Shown piece by piece: positions 20,165 to 31,000 of a DNA stretch of 64,000 nt. The notes under the pieces are model-generated. The model was not told the origin of the DNA and did not search any database. It saw only the letters and a list, made by a program, of their open reading frames with translations. Numbering within the stretch: the first letter of the stretch is position 1; the number at the start of each line of letters is the position of its first letter. Origin of the DNA: Anthopleura xanthogrammica (taxonomy: Eukaryota > Cnidaria > Anthozoa > Actiniaria > Actiniidae); assembly GCA_964019055.1 (NCBI GenBank), contig OZ025208.1, positions 13,894,097 through 13,958,096 of the forward strand, in the 5' to 3' direction. The translations under genes and the position numbers were made by a program.

Positions 20165-20975
20165 AAAGGTGTCTTAGGGACGGACCATTTGATATTTGAT
20201 GGGGGGAGGGGGGGGGGGGGGGGTGGGCCAATCCCAAGTTTGCTCGATTTTTTTTTCCGCCCTCAAGTGTTGAACAATATTTTTTACTGTGCCAAGTGCT
20301 TGCATGATAGTATATTAATACAGACTGAGTGTCCAAGTTTTCATTGACAGTCTATATGCACAAAATACAAAGTACAGTTATCAGGCACTACTACCAACGA
20401 GTGCATAGTTACATATCTCGACTTTCCGTTTCTAAAGTTTCGATTGCAATTTAGTCAACGGAATACCAAAAATCCAGACAGATTCTGAGTTTTCGTGGGC
20501 TGGAGCAGCTTCCCCCGAAAATTTTTGAAATTCAGACTCTCGGAAATGCGATTTCTGGCGGTTTGAGAGGCATAAGACTTACTTCAAAAGTCGAATATTC
20601 GAGTGCATAGTTACATATCTCGACTGTCCGTCTTAAAGTTGCAATTGCAAGTTGGTCAACGGAATACCAAAAATCCAGACAGATGCTGAGTTTTCGTAGG
20701 CTGGAGCAACTTCTTCCGAAAATTCTTGAAATTCAGACTCCCGGAAATGCGATTTTCAGCGGTTTGAGAGGCATAAGACTTCCTTTAAAAGTCTAATATT
20801 CCATTTGGTTCAAAAGAAGTGAAATTTTGAAATCGAATATATAACCTCGCCCAATATATTTTTTTGCCGTATCTGACGTTGCACGATATTTTTTTTAAGG
20901 ATCGAGACTTTGCTGGATATTTTTTGGGGGATTTAACCCACCCCCCGATCAAATATGAAATGGTCCGTGCCTTTT
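20165..20975. mobile_element. Inverted-repeat element with a G-run and an internal 201-bp tandem duplication
   Basis: Left arm GGACGGACCATTTGATATTT and right arm AAATATGAAATGGTCCGTGCC enclose about 750 bp. A poly-G tract sits at about 20203-20222. Inside, a unit of about 201 bp starting CGAGTGCATAGTTACATATC is repeated twice (20398 and about 20600). Confidence 0.65.
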
Positions 20976-21579
20976 TGAACGAAACAATCAATAATATTTT
21001 CGAATAAATAGTTGTTAAATACATACATATTTGCACAAACGCTGATTAAGATAAATTTAGAAAATTAAAGATTTAAACTGGAGTTTTTATGGATTTTGTG
21101 AAGGCTGTTTTTCACTTGAGGTGGAATCGGAGTCGGAGCTGGAAGCATGAGTACTTGCATAAGCACAAGCCATAAAAAAGAAACGGCTTCCGATTCTGAT
21201 TTCGATCAGCGTGCTTCTAATTTTCGGTTTTGTCTGTGTTCTCTGGTTTTCACTTCCTCATAATCTGCTTCCGACTCCGCTAAAACGACTACAGCAAATC
21301 CTTGATATTACAGAAGCTCAAAATACAAGTCTTAATAAAATTTAATTTCTGTCCAAAAATTATAGCTATTATTGCTCTGGTCATTTTCAACTTTCAGTTG
21401 TTATGCTTTTAAGACAAGGAAAACAAAATTCCTTGTTTTTATTTCTAAGTAAATTATCTATTTTATTTGTATCAAGGTCTTTGCAAATTTGTTGTGTATA
21501 TGAAAAGTTTGGTTTTCAAAATTAAAACTCATTAAGTTATTTACAAATAGAACATATCATACCGACTTTGTAATCTTAC
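20976..21579. other. Intergenic, nothing recognised
   Basis: AT-rich DNA without recognisable genes or repeats. Confidence 0.4.
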
Positions 21580-21649
21580 ATTGCACGTGTGTCTTGATCT
21601 TTACACTCGGTCGGGACTAATGAAGGTTGGTTGTCGGTCTTGCAAGCCT
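21580..21649 (-). CDS. Orphan candidate exon B (Cys-containing)
   Basis: A 70-nt segment with acceptor tttttacag and donor gtaagatt. It is open in phase 1-2 and encodes EACKTDNQPSLVPTECKDQD. Its entry phase matches the exit phase of candidate exon A at 24788-24879. The family is unknown. It may belong to a separate minus-strand gene, or to an extension of gene 2 that I cannot connect. Confidence 0.35.
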
Positions 21650-21849
21650 CTGTAAAAACAACCGCGAAAAAGGTCAGTTGACGAAAACTTTATAACTTCC
21701 TGCCAAACTTAATAATAAAGTTTAAAGAATATATTAAGATTAATATATTAATATATTAATATATTGATTTTAATTTTAAAAGTCATTAAACATAACACCT
21801 GCACTTAAAACATAGCACGATCAAATTAAAAAAATGACTTATTAAAGTT

Positions 21850-22800
21850 TATTATTGGAACGGAATTCCAGACTTTTGCCCCATCATATGAAAAACTCTT
21901 CTTACCGTTCTCTGTATTAGGAAGAGGTAACTGTATTGATGTACAGCTGGAACCCCTTTAGTTATAATTTGCAAGGTTCTGCTTTTGAGTAAAGAGATCT
22001 GCAAGACAAGATGGTGCCATGTACTCTTAACTATTCTAAACATATGCTTAGCTTTTGTTTTTGGTCTTTGAATTTCGAGAGTTCCCCAACCAAGAGCTTT
22101 CGAGCTTCTTGGTGGGGAGTTTCATTACTCATATGTGTAATTAATCATGCAACTCTATTTTGTAATTTCTGCAGACGTTTAGAAAGACCTTTCACCAAGG
22201 GTGTCCCATACCTCACTATAGTAATTAAAGTGGGGTTGGACTATGGCATTATGTATGGTGTGATAGTTAACGTTTTTTCTTTCACAAAAAATGTATTTGT
22301 ATCATTAATATCAATAATTGTAAACTGTAAATATACCCTGGACATTAGATTTATTTCTTCTGAATATTGTTACTCAACCAGATACTGATTAGCTTTTAAG
22401 TTATTTTGAGTAACATTTACTTTCTTTTTTTGTATAATAAAAACTAAATTGCTTTGTGAATATTCATAACCTAAGTACTATCTGGCTAAGTAATAAATAA
22501 TTGTTGTTGTTGTATGGCGACCAGAGTTTCTCTGTCCACAAAGTCTCTTATTCTCCTGATGGTTCAGTCCTATACCAGACGTTTTTTTTTTTTGGCTATG
22601 CTATCAACATGCTTACCCCAAGACAGAAATTGATAAATTTCAGCCAATTCCTCTGAAGAATTGATTTTACGATCGCTAAGTTTCAATTCAATAACGAGTG
22701 TATTATTGCAGGTTCCAGCTTGACTGTAACGCCTGTCCAAAGATTGCTTATAAGTACATAAATAACTAGAACACCTAAACGCACAACTTTTTGAACGGTT
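21850..22800 (-). mobile_element. Decayed LINE reverse-transcriptase C-terminal fragment
   Basis: In broken minus-strand frames I can read KRLQKLQNR, TPLVKGLSKRL and near the end SFSYDGAKVWNS, which are typical of the C-terminus of CR1/L2/Rex-like reverse transcriptases. Upstream is a WGKHVDSIAKK-like segment. Multiple stops and frameshifts show it is dead. Confidence 0.6.
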
Positions 22801-23230
22801 GAAAATTGAAAATGAAAGTGTTCTATCATTTCATTCCTAAAAAAGACCTGAAATTAAATCACTCATATCAAGTTTACTTTTGCGCGTTTTTTTAATTATA
22901 AATGCCTTCCCAAATAAGCCACTTCACTACTACAGCAAATACTTGGCATTCAAGTTCTCTATAATGGGGTGCGGAAAAAGCGCCGAAAAGTTTATATAGA
23001 TCTCATGAGATGATGAGTAATTAGCCACACATTGCGTTTAGTCAAGAATACTCTTCAAGTAAGTCTGAATAAGGTCATTATGTTCACAGTAACCAAGAAA
23101 TGCTCAATTAAACTTAAAGAGTAGGAAGTATTTGCGCATTTGATCATAGTTGCATGGAACTTCCGCATTATAAATAATAAATATTATTTTATTTAAGTAT
23201 TGATGTTTGGTTCATCCTCATACTTAAAAG
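22801..23230. other. Intergenic, nothing recognised
   Basis: AT-rich, with no exon signals or repeat recognised. Confidence 0.35.
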
Positions 23231-23232
23231 TA

Positions 23233-23259
23233 TGATGATGATGATGATGATGCTGATGG

Positions 23260-23308
<49 letters not shown>

Positions 23309-23384
23309 CATGATGATGATGATGATCATGATGATGATCATGATGATCATGATCATGATGATGATCATGATGATGATGATGATC

Positions 23385-23428
<44 letters not shown>

Positions 23429-23505
23429 CATGATCATGATGATGTTGATGATGATGATGATCATCATCATCATCATCATGATCATCATGATGATAGTAAT
23501 AATAA
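23233..23505. repeat. ATG/ATC trinucleotide microsatellite
   Basis: About 270 bp of (GATGAT)n with GATC interruptions that create palindromic TGATCA steps. Open frames across it are artefacts. Confidence 0.95.
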
Positions 23506-23899
23506 TGACTCTAATTAGCAATATCTATATTCGGTAACAAAGCCCAGGCACAACCCGCTTGTTATTGTAATTCAAAACGACAGAGAAAAGAAAATAAAGA
23601 TACCATGATAATGAATTCGAAAATGTGCGATATTAAGACTACGAATAATACTAAGAAAATTGAAGTTTCGAGAAGAAAATATGAAGCTATATTTGATATG
23701 AAACCAGAAATAATTCCAGAAAATGTCACACTGACAGCTGCTGTGAATTTTAATGTACAGAACTTCCTTTCACTTAAAGGTTTAAAAAATCTTTAGAATA
23801 TATTCATACTCACTCGACCAATCAGCAATCAGTATTTCAATGCTCTATATCCCATAGAGAAACTAGGGTGTCAAGCGGTGGGGGCCTTGAAGCACAGGA

Positions 23900-24045
23900 A
23901 TAATACGGGGTTATTAAGTAGTATTCTCTAAGCTAGACATTAGTATTCCCTATAAAGAGAATACTAATAAGGCCTTTTGTTTTCTTTTTGTTTCGAGGTC
24001 TTATTAGTATTCACTATATAGGGAATACTGATGTTTAGCTTAGAA
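23900..24045. mobile_element. Short foldback element
   Basis: Arms TAGTATTCCCTATAAAGAGA...ACTAATAAGGCC and the complementary GGTCTTATTAGTATTCACTA...GGGAATACTGATG around a T-rich loop. About 145 bp, no coding. Confidence 0.65.
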
Positions 24046-24787
24046 CATACTAATTGAATAAACCTGTATATATTTTCCCTGAGCTCCAAAGCTCTTTCCA
24101 TTTGACACCTCAGTATAATTACTCTATTGGATATACAGAAAATCATTCAATGCCCCCTTACTAAAACCTTTAAGTCCTAGCTTTTTAAATCATCTCTGAA
24201 ATATCATAATATATAGCTCATGATAGCAGAGTCAATTAACGTTGTCGTCGTTAATAAAAAGCCAAAACATTAGTTGCTTTTTTTACCAACAAACTTCACT
24301 GTAGGCTATCTAAAAATTAAGGAATATATGTCCAAGTCGTACAATTTGCAAGCATAGAGTGAGTTTCTGATTGTTATAATGTCACGGTGAAATAATTTTT
24401 ATTATTCCGCTCTCAAAGCTTTAGAACGTTTATTGAATTAGCTATATACTATAACAGAAGTATATTATTTCGTAAGTAAATCTTAAGAGGCAGTAGTTTA
24501 ATATATATTTCTTTGGCACTTGTACTAACTTTGCAAGTAAACAGAAACAAACAGATACTGGTCGTCAAATGTAGCGATGTGATTTGTACGATATTTGGCC
24601 CAATTATACAAGAAACAAATTGCTTTGTGTATTTTCCCGTAAAAATCGAAATATCAAATTTTGGAGGCATTTCTGTGATTTCTTTGAATCGATTCTGGAC
24701 CACGTCTTGTCAATATTCAGCTTTTAAACGGCAACTTTTTTGCGTTTTTTGACGTATTACTAATTTAGATAAGTTTTGGTTTCTTAC
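24046..24787. other. Intergenic, unresolved
   Basis: Open frames exist on both strands at 24449-24752, but without codon-like composition I can trust. Nothing is assigned. Confidence 0.3.
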
Positions 24788-24879
24788 CGGCGTATGCACA
24801 TGGTATTGGAGTAGAATTTTTGACTGTTATGGACACACTACGGTCTTTATCATTCGCTCTAACATCTAGTCGTTTCAAA
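24788..24879 (-). CDS. Orphan candidate exon A
   Basis: A 92-nt segment with acceptor aattacag and donor gtaagaaacc. It is open in only one frame, LKRLDVRANDKDRSVSITV then KNSTPIPCAYA, entry phase 2 and exit phase 1. It joins in frame to candidate exon B at 21649. No family recognised. Confidence 0.35.
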
Positions 24880-25282
24880 CTGTAATTCGAAATAAATATA
24901 TTTTAACATTTTGTCAGACATGTCTTATGAGACAATTCTTTAACATTTTAAACATTTTATGAGATAAAACTCAAAAAGCGTGTTATTTTTTCCCCTCAAA
25001 ACTTGTACTTACAATTTTGTCTTGAAATTATATTGATACTTGTCGACAGAAACCTTAGCCGCTTACGTCTCTTCATGATACAGTTACAACTTACTATGTA
25101 AATTCTCGATTAAAATTCTTAAGTCTCGGGGGACAGCAGACCATCACATGTTCTTAATGAACAGAACATTTCATTAATTCTGATATTTCAAAACTAACAA
25201 AATATGTCGTATATTACTTAGCAAACAAATGCATACAAACAATGGTCTCGTGAGTATGACTTTATATTCTAAATCGGTTAGA
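24880..25282. other. Intergenic, nothing recognised
   Basis: AT-rich, with no supported feature. Confidence 0.35.
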
Positions 25283-25323
25283 GAATAAACACTCGTGCTT
25301 TATGGGATTTAAAGCTGCTCGCA

Positions 25324-26105
25324 ATGATAGATAGATAGATAGATAGTTTATTAGTTATACTGTTGCAGCTTAGTAGCTGAATTACGTAAAAACTTTACAT
25401 AAAATTGATCAAAGGGAATAATTAAGGAAAAATTATAATCAGAGTTACTATGTATATACATTCAATGAAATATTAGTCTTAATTACAGTTACTATAAATA
25501 AAAGTGTTCTTCAGTCTATTTGTTTTGCACTTGGGAACATCAAAATCCCGCCTACTTCTCAGATTAATGTTACATGTATTTAGCTTGGGTAGTAAGCTGT
25601 GCAACTTGTGCCTCGCATTAGAGCTAATCTCATTAAATAGCTTCGCCGTTAGGGCATCCCTACGATCGTAAAGTGTGATTAAATTACTGGCTGTAAGGGC
25701 TTCAGCGTATGTAGTGAATGGGTAAATAATTCTTAATGCACGCTTCTGCAATCTTTCTAAATCGTCCGACAAATATATATTGCGGGAGCCCATTCTGGAA
25801 CACTGGACAAGCGTATTCAGTCATGGGACGTATGCATGTAGCATAGGATGTCAAGAGTTCCTTTGTTAACACGTTTGCTCTTTTAAGTTGCTTCAAGAAG
25901 TACAGACGGCTGGACACCTTTCGAATGATTTCCGAGACATTAAAGTTCCATTTCAGATTATCTGAGATATTCAGACCAAGCAATTTGACGTTGGAAACTA
26001 CCTCAATAGGTTTCTGGGATTTAAAGATAAAAATATGGAATAAAACGGAGCTAGTAAAATTGCGGCCGACAACAATAGGCGCATTACAAGTTGATGATGC
26101 TCTGA
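25324..26105 (-). mobile_element. 5'-truncated LINE (CR1/L2-like) with (CTAT)n tail
   Basis: The minus strand encodes the RT C-terminus in two overlapping frames: KLLGLNISDNLKWNFNVSEI, KVSSRLYFLKQLKRANVL, CIRPMTEYACPVFQNGLPQY, then (after a frameshift) LERLQKRALRIIYPFT and LITLYDRRDALTAKLFNEI. The 3' end is a GATA/CTAT microsatellite at 25326-25346, as usual for CR1/L2 elements. Frameshifted, so inactive. Confidence 0.85.
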
Positions 26106-26149
26106 GCTCTAAATCCCATAAAGCACTCGCGTTTATTCCTTAACCCTTA

Positions 26150-26710
26150 GCCCAATTCATACATCGCGCTTTCATGTGCCGAACCTAATAGCCTATTTGG
26201 ATCGACACAATCACAATAGGATCGACGTTGATTCATGCGTCGCACTAAATGTGTTGAGCCAAATACTCTGAGCATGAGTAAGCGGTGAAATCAGTCAGCG
26301 GAATTACGGTAAAATTGAAACAATTCAAAGCAAAACAAACATGACGGACTACTTTTTCTCCGTGCTATTCGACATGCAAGGGCACGAAAACAAAATATCA
26401 TGCAGTCTATATATGCTGTTACTTGTTAGCAGAAGAAGACACATTGTCAGTTTCGCTGTAATGATGTTGCTCCTTTCCTTGCAAAATGGCCTAATTTTAA
26501 TGTATGCATTTGGTTCGGCACTACAGGAGCTCGACGTTTGAATCAGTGTCGAGCTTTTGCCGTGCGGCTCGACTGGCGCGGTCGAGCTCAGTACCGTGTC
26601 GAACCTAATTCTGGTGTGCCGAACCTAATTGATTCATACGTCGAGCATTTCATGTGCCAAATAGAAACTATTAGGTTCGGCACATGAAAAGCGCGACGTA
26701 TGAATTGGGC
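26150..26710. mobile_element. 561-bp MITE with CTTA target duplication
   Basis: Termini GCCCAATTCATACATCGCGC and GCGCGACGTATGAATTGGGC are inverted repeats that continue through CATGTGCCGAACCTAATAG. CTTA flanks both sides (26146-26149 and 26711-26714). A 66-codon internal ORF (26341-26541) starting MTDYFFSVLF is unrecognised. Confidence 0.8.
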
Positions 26711-27890
26711 CTTACATATCTGGCTAAAGTTTCATGCAATATGAAACTAAGAATTCACTACGTAGAAACAAGCTTACTTATGGTTATTGCCAAATTAATG
26801 AGAATTTTTTTAAATTCTAAAGTCTTACAAATAAATATTTGAATTTCCGAATTCATAAGGACGCTCGATATACGAAGTAAGAGGAATCTCAAGCTTTGTT
26901 CAAACTTAAGTATAGCGTATATAGTTCATCCTAAATAATTGTCGTGATGCGAAACCTTATTTCAAATATTGCCCTTAGTTAGTTTGTGACTTTTCTGAAG
27001 CCCTTAACGAGTATTATTATTTATTCAAAATATTTCCTCGTTTCTGATTGGCCCACAGTCCCCGGTTAATTTTTCATAACAAGCATTGACTGACCAAATC
27101 TGGAAATAAACGTCATTCGTCCAATTTTTTTTTATTATTGGACGATTGACGTCATTCGTCCAATAACTAAAAGATTATTGGACGATTGACGTCATCAAAG
27201 CCACCAAACAAAGATGGCTTCCCAAAAGGGAAAAGCAAAAAGATGAAGATTGGCATATGTTCTGTTCTCTGATAAAACACGACTAAGGCTGTTGAACACT
27301 CAAAAAGACGCAAAAATTTATGTCCCCCCCCCCCCCCCCCAAAAAATCTTTATATGCGGATGCTTAAAATAGCCCAGCCGGCTATTCACATGGCGCGTGC
27401 GGTATTAAGAAGTTTCCCTCTGTTTTGTATGCTCTCTTGTTTGATTATATTTTAAAGATATTTTTTATCTTTATTACATTTTAAAAATGTTTATTTCGTT
27501 TAAAAAAGCCGTTTTGTTCAAGCAATTTTTACTATTTTTTTATGATTTATAATTTAGCATTGCACGGACAAAACAAAAGAAAATACGTTATAAACACAGG
27601 AAACAGAAGATAACGGACTCAAGTTCTTTTATCACGTGACACTTCACAGTTTAGTTTCCCAAGTCCCGGTTCCATCCCAGACCTCCTCCATCATGATACG
27701 CACGGCTGCCGCGGTCAAAGTGTTCGACTCTTTTTGGCATTTTGTAGAAATTTCTTTAATCTTTTTGAAAACAAGAAAATATATAATCAGTTTAATGTAT
27801 TTTAAATTTTAATGGTATTCGATATTTTTAGTTGTTATCTTAGTTTATATTTAGGCCTTTTTTAGTTTATATTTAGGGCCGGACTTCGCT
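26711..27890. other. Downstream flank of gene 2
   Basis: Contains a cluster of ATTGGACGATTGACGTCAT repeats and complements (27115-27195), a poly-C tract (27326-27341) and probably the gene 2 3' UTR. No other gene seen. Confidence 0.4.
27470..27475 (-). promoter_or_regulatory. Possible poly(A) signal of gene 2
   Basis: The minus strand reads AATAAA about 415 nt after the candidate stop at 27891. This is AT-rich DNA, so chance occurrence is likely. Confidence 0.25.
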
Positions 27891-28031
27891 TTAAGGTGAT
27901 AAATTGGAGCGAGTTTGAACTTTTCGGAATTTTGGTATTGTGAGCGTCAGCTTCAAAGGGGATTTAGTTGTGATGACCTTATCGCTCTCAGCGGGATAAA
28001 CAGCCTGATCAGTTTTGCAAACTGCCAAGGT
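27891..28031 (-). CDS. Gene 2 candidate terminal exon with stop codon
   Basis: This 141-nt segment has a pyrimidine-rich acceptor (gttctttcggag) and reads in the phase left by the last kinase exon: [19 protein letters not shown] ... RSNLSP, then TAA at 27893-27891. It would complete the kinase C-lobe with an unusual short tail. Motif support is weak. Alternatively the true last exon lies further left. Confidence 0.4.
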   Translation of the reverse strand, partial: TLAVCKTDQAVYPAESDKVITTKSPLKLTLTIPKFRKVQTRSNLSP

Positions 28032-31000
28032 CTCCGAAAGAACGCAGTATAATTTAAACGTTGGTTTTGCAAAGGAAAACTACTGACACAGACTAAGTAT
28101 AATATACTAGCAATATTTGATCGAGTAAGCGCGTCCAGACAATAGGTTGGATTTAGCATAGAATATATATTACTCCCATTGCCTCACTAGGGGACATTAT
28201 TTTTCATGTGCGCAACAAAAGGCTGATGCGTATAGATGTCAACCAATCGAATGCGATGGCGTGCGCATCGAAAGAAACGTGTTGGCACTGTCACCTAGAT
28301 GTAGCTAGCAGCAGTTTTACTAGGTGCGTCCATTTTTGACATAGTTAATATATATACATTATAAATTACATTTTACCTGATTATCTGGATCACCATCAAA
28401 GGAATGAGCCCATAGCTGCTCCAAAATTGACCCGTATTGTCTGATATCAGTATTTGGGCTATCGTATTTTCTGTCGCTTGTTTTCTTGGGTACATTAACA
28501 AATGTTGCCTGACCAAATCCTCCCAAAACTGCCTGGATTGAAGGAACCTAGAAAATAACATGCTCTTTCTTGGATTGAAAAATGATTACTCAGAAGCATG
28601 CACAAGATTTCAAACGTGAGCCCATTACTAGAAGCGTTCATCAATTTCTTTCTAGATTTTTAGGACGGGTTTTAAAATAGAACCACTATATTTTGCAGCA
28701 GTGCGGAGCGATCCCACGCAAACTTGACGGGAAACAACCTCCAAAATAACCAGGTGTATTTAATGACAAGTGCAAAATATTTATCTCTTGACAGTTTCTT
28801 ACCATGGCGGACTCTTTAATCAATATATTTTTAGTTGTCACGTGGTTATGCCTCACGTCACACTGCTCAAGGTACGAGAGTGCATTTATGACGTCTGTTG
28901 CAATGGCCGATAGCACATGAGTAATGCTTTCACCGAGATATTCATCGAGAGTGGTGCAGGATACCAAGTCGTAGCAAATCAAACTGTAATGTTTTAACAA
29001 AGAGACGCGTGTCACACCAATTGATTTTGCCCATTTCCCTAACCCAACCCATTGCCTAATAAACCATCACCGCCAACATCATCATCATCATCATCATCAT
29101 CAACCTTAAAGCTTATAGAGGAAGCCAATGGATTCTCCAACCTTAATTTCTCGTTCGTCAGACTAAGTAGGAAAGACCCATGCAGTGACAGATCACGTGA
29201 TCACTATGCCAGATCAGTTGGATCTCGCGTATGCGCTTTGAGTTTGTAAATGTTGGTAGTGCGGTTGCAGGTAATGATTGACTGAAAGACGTAAATTTGT
29301 ACAAAAATACTAGAATAGAATAGCAATAAGGCAAAAATACAAAGAGATATAACTGAAAAGGCATCATAATTAAAAGTTTTACAAACTCACAAGCCATGCC
29401 CCTGGAGGGACTCGAGTTTTGTGACGTCGATCAGGACTTGAGCTTCTTGAACTTAAAATAATTGTACATTTATAAAAATAGAAGAAGGAAAAAAAACATC
29501 ATCTGGTGAACTACTCGCAAGCTTGCTTCAAGTACCAGGTGATCTGACTAGGCGTGCAAAGCATGATTTCCTGATCTGAAAAAGAATCAATCCCATCATC
29601 CACCGTACGCTCAATTCACTTGAGTTTCATGGCGGCCATCTTGAAAATAGACTAATTATGAGCGACTTTCTCGCCAATAAGTCTTTTCTTATTGAAAACG
29701 AGACACCATAAATAAAAGATAAAAGGATTTTCTTAAGGTTCAAAGCATCCTGCCAAGGACAAAAGAGCAGCGTAAGGTGTGGAAATTTTAGTTAAATCCT
29801 GCCAAGGAATCGAGAAAGCTTTTCGGCAGCTTCTTCGAGATCGTTTCAACGGTAATTCTTTAATAAAAAACCATGAATATTAACCTAACCGATGAAAATA
29901 TATTCTTAGTCTCATCTAGAAAACATATTCTTTGAAGCAGAAACATTTTTAGCCTTAAATAATCGGCTACATGACACTTTTCCTAGCATTATTGTACTTG
30001 TATGCTATTTGGTTTTGTTTTGATTTCCTCTGTTTATCCATGATTGAGCTCGAAAAGACGTATGGATTGATTCTTTTTCGGATATCACGATTCGCAATCT
30101 GATTGGCTAATCGCTTTTCCTCAGATCACCTGGTACAAATGATATTCCTGCAGCTGACTAATCTCGATTTCTAAGCCTGATACGAAAGGCCGCTTTAGCC
30201 AATCGACAGCACCTATTTTTATTTTGAACATAGTTAATAGAGGGGACCATGTTTTGAATCATTGGTTGGCGTAAAGACCTATCTTACCTTGTGAATACCA
30301 AAGAGGTTTCATAATATTTGGATGTCCACCATACTTTCTTAGTCTGTCTATGACGCATATTTCACGATTCCATTCAGCTTTCTCACTATTACAGAAATGT
30401 TTGAATAAGAACATCGATTCTTCGTTTTCTTCTTTGAAACTTCGATAAAAGTTCTACAAACGAAATAACCAATATTTCAATAATCTTAGGAAGCTGCAGT
30501 TTGACCAACTAAGTGCATACATATTCTGGTCTAGCTTGGATACAAATAATTAAAAATAACCATGAAGATTAAAATAGTTATACACCGAAGCTAGACCAGA
30601 ATGCATAATGATGTCGTTTTGGGGAAAATTCAAATTTGAATACTTACAACTGACTGCGAGAATTCTCCTTCAAAAAAGTTTGCCTTGACAAGGTTTATTT
30701 TGGGCTTTCTAGCTGATCCTTTATGTGTGTCTGGATTGGGTGGTTGCAAAACACCTGCCACAGTTGTGGCAATGGAAGAATCGGCGATAGTTGCTGATGG
30801 ATTGTTAGTCATCGGGATATGGCTAGCTAAACCTGCTAGACCTGAATCAATCAGAAAGCAAGAATACAAATTTTATCACTTGAACATTGCTTTTAATTTT
30901 AAACAAAAAAAAGTTGTTTTTTTTTGATAAAAGAAGCTACAAAATCTCTCCTCAAATTAAAGACCATAAATTGAATTTTTGTGGGTTTTTGTTTGCTTGT

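Noticed and set aside
23189..23537. Poly-Ile/poly-Met ORFs
   Set aside because: ATG/ATC microsatellite read in frame.
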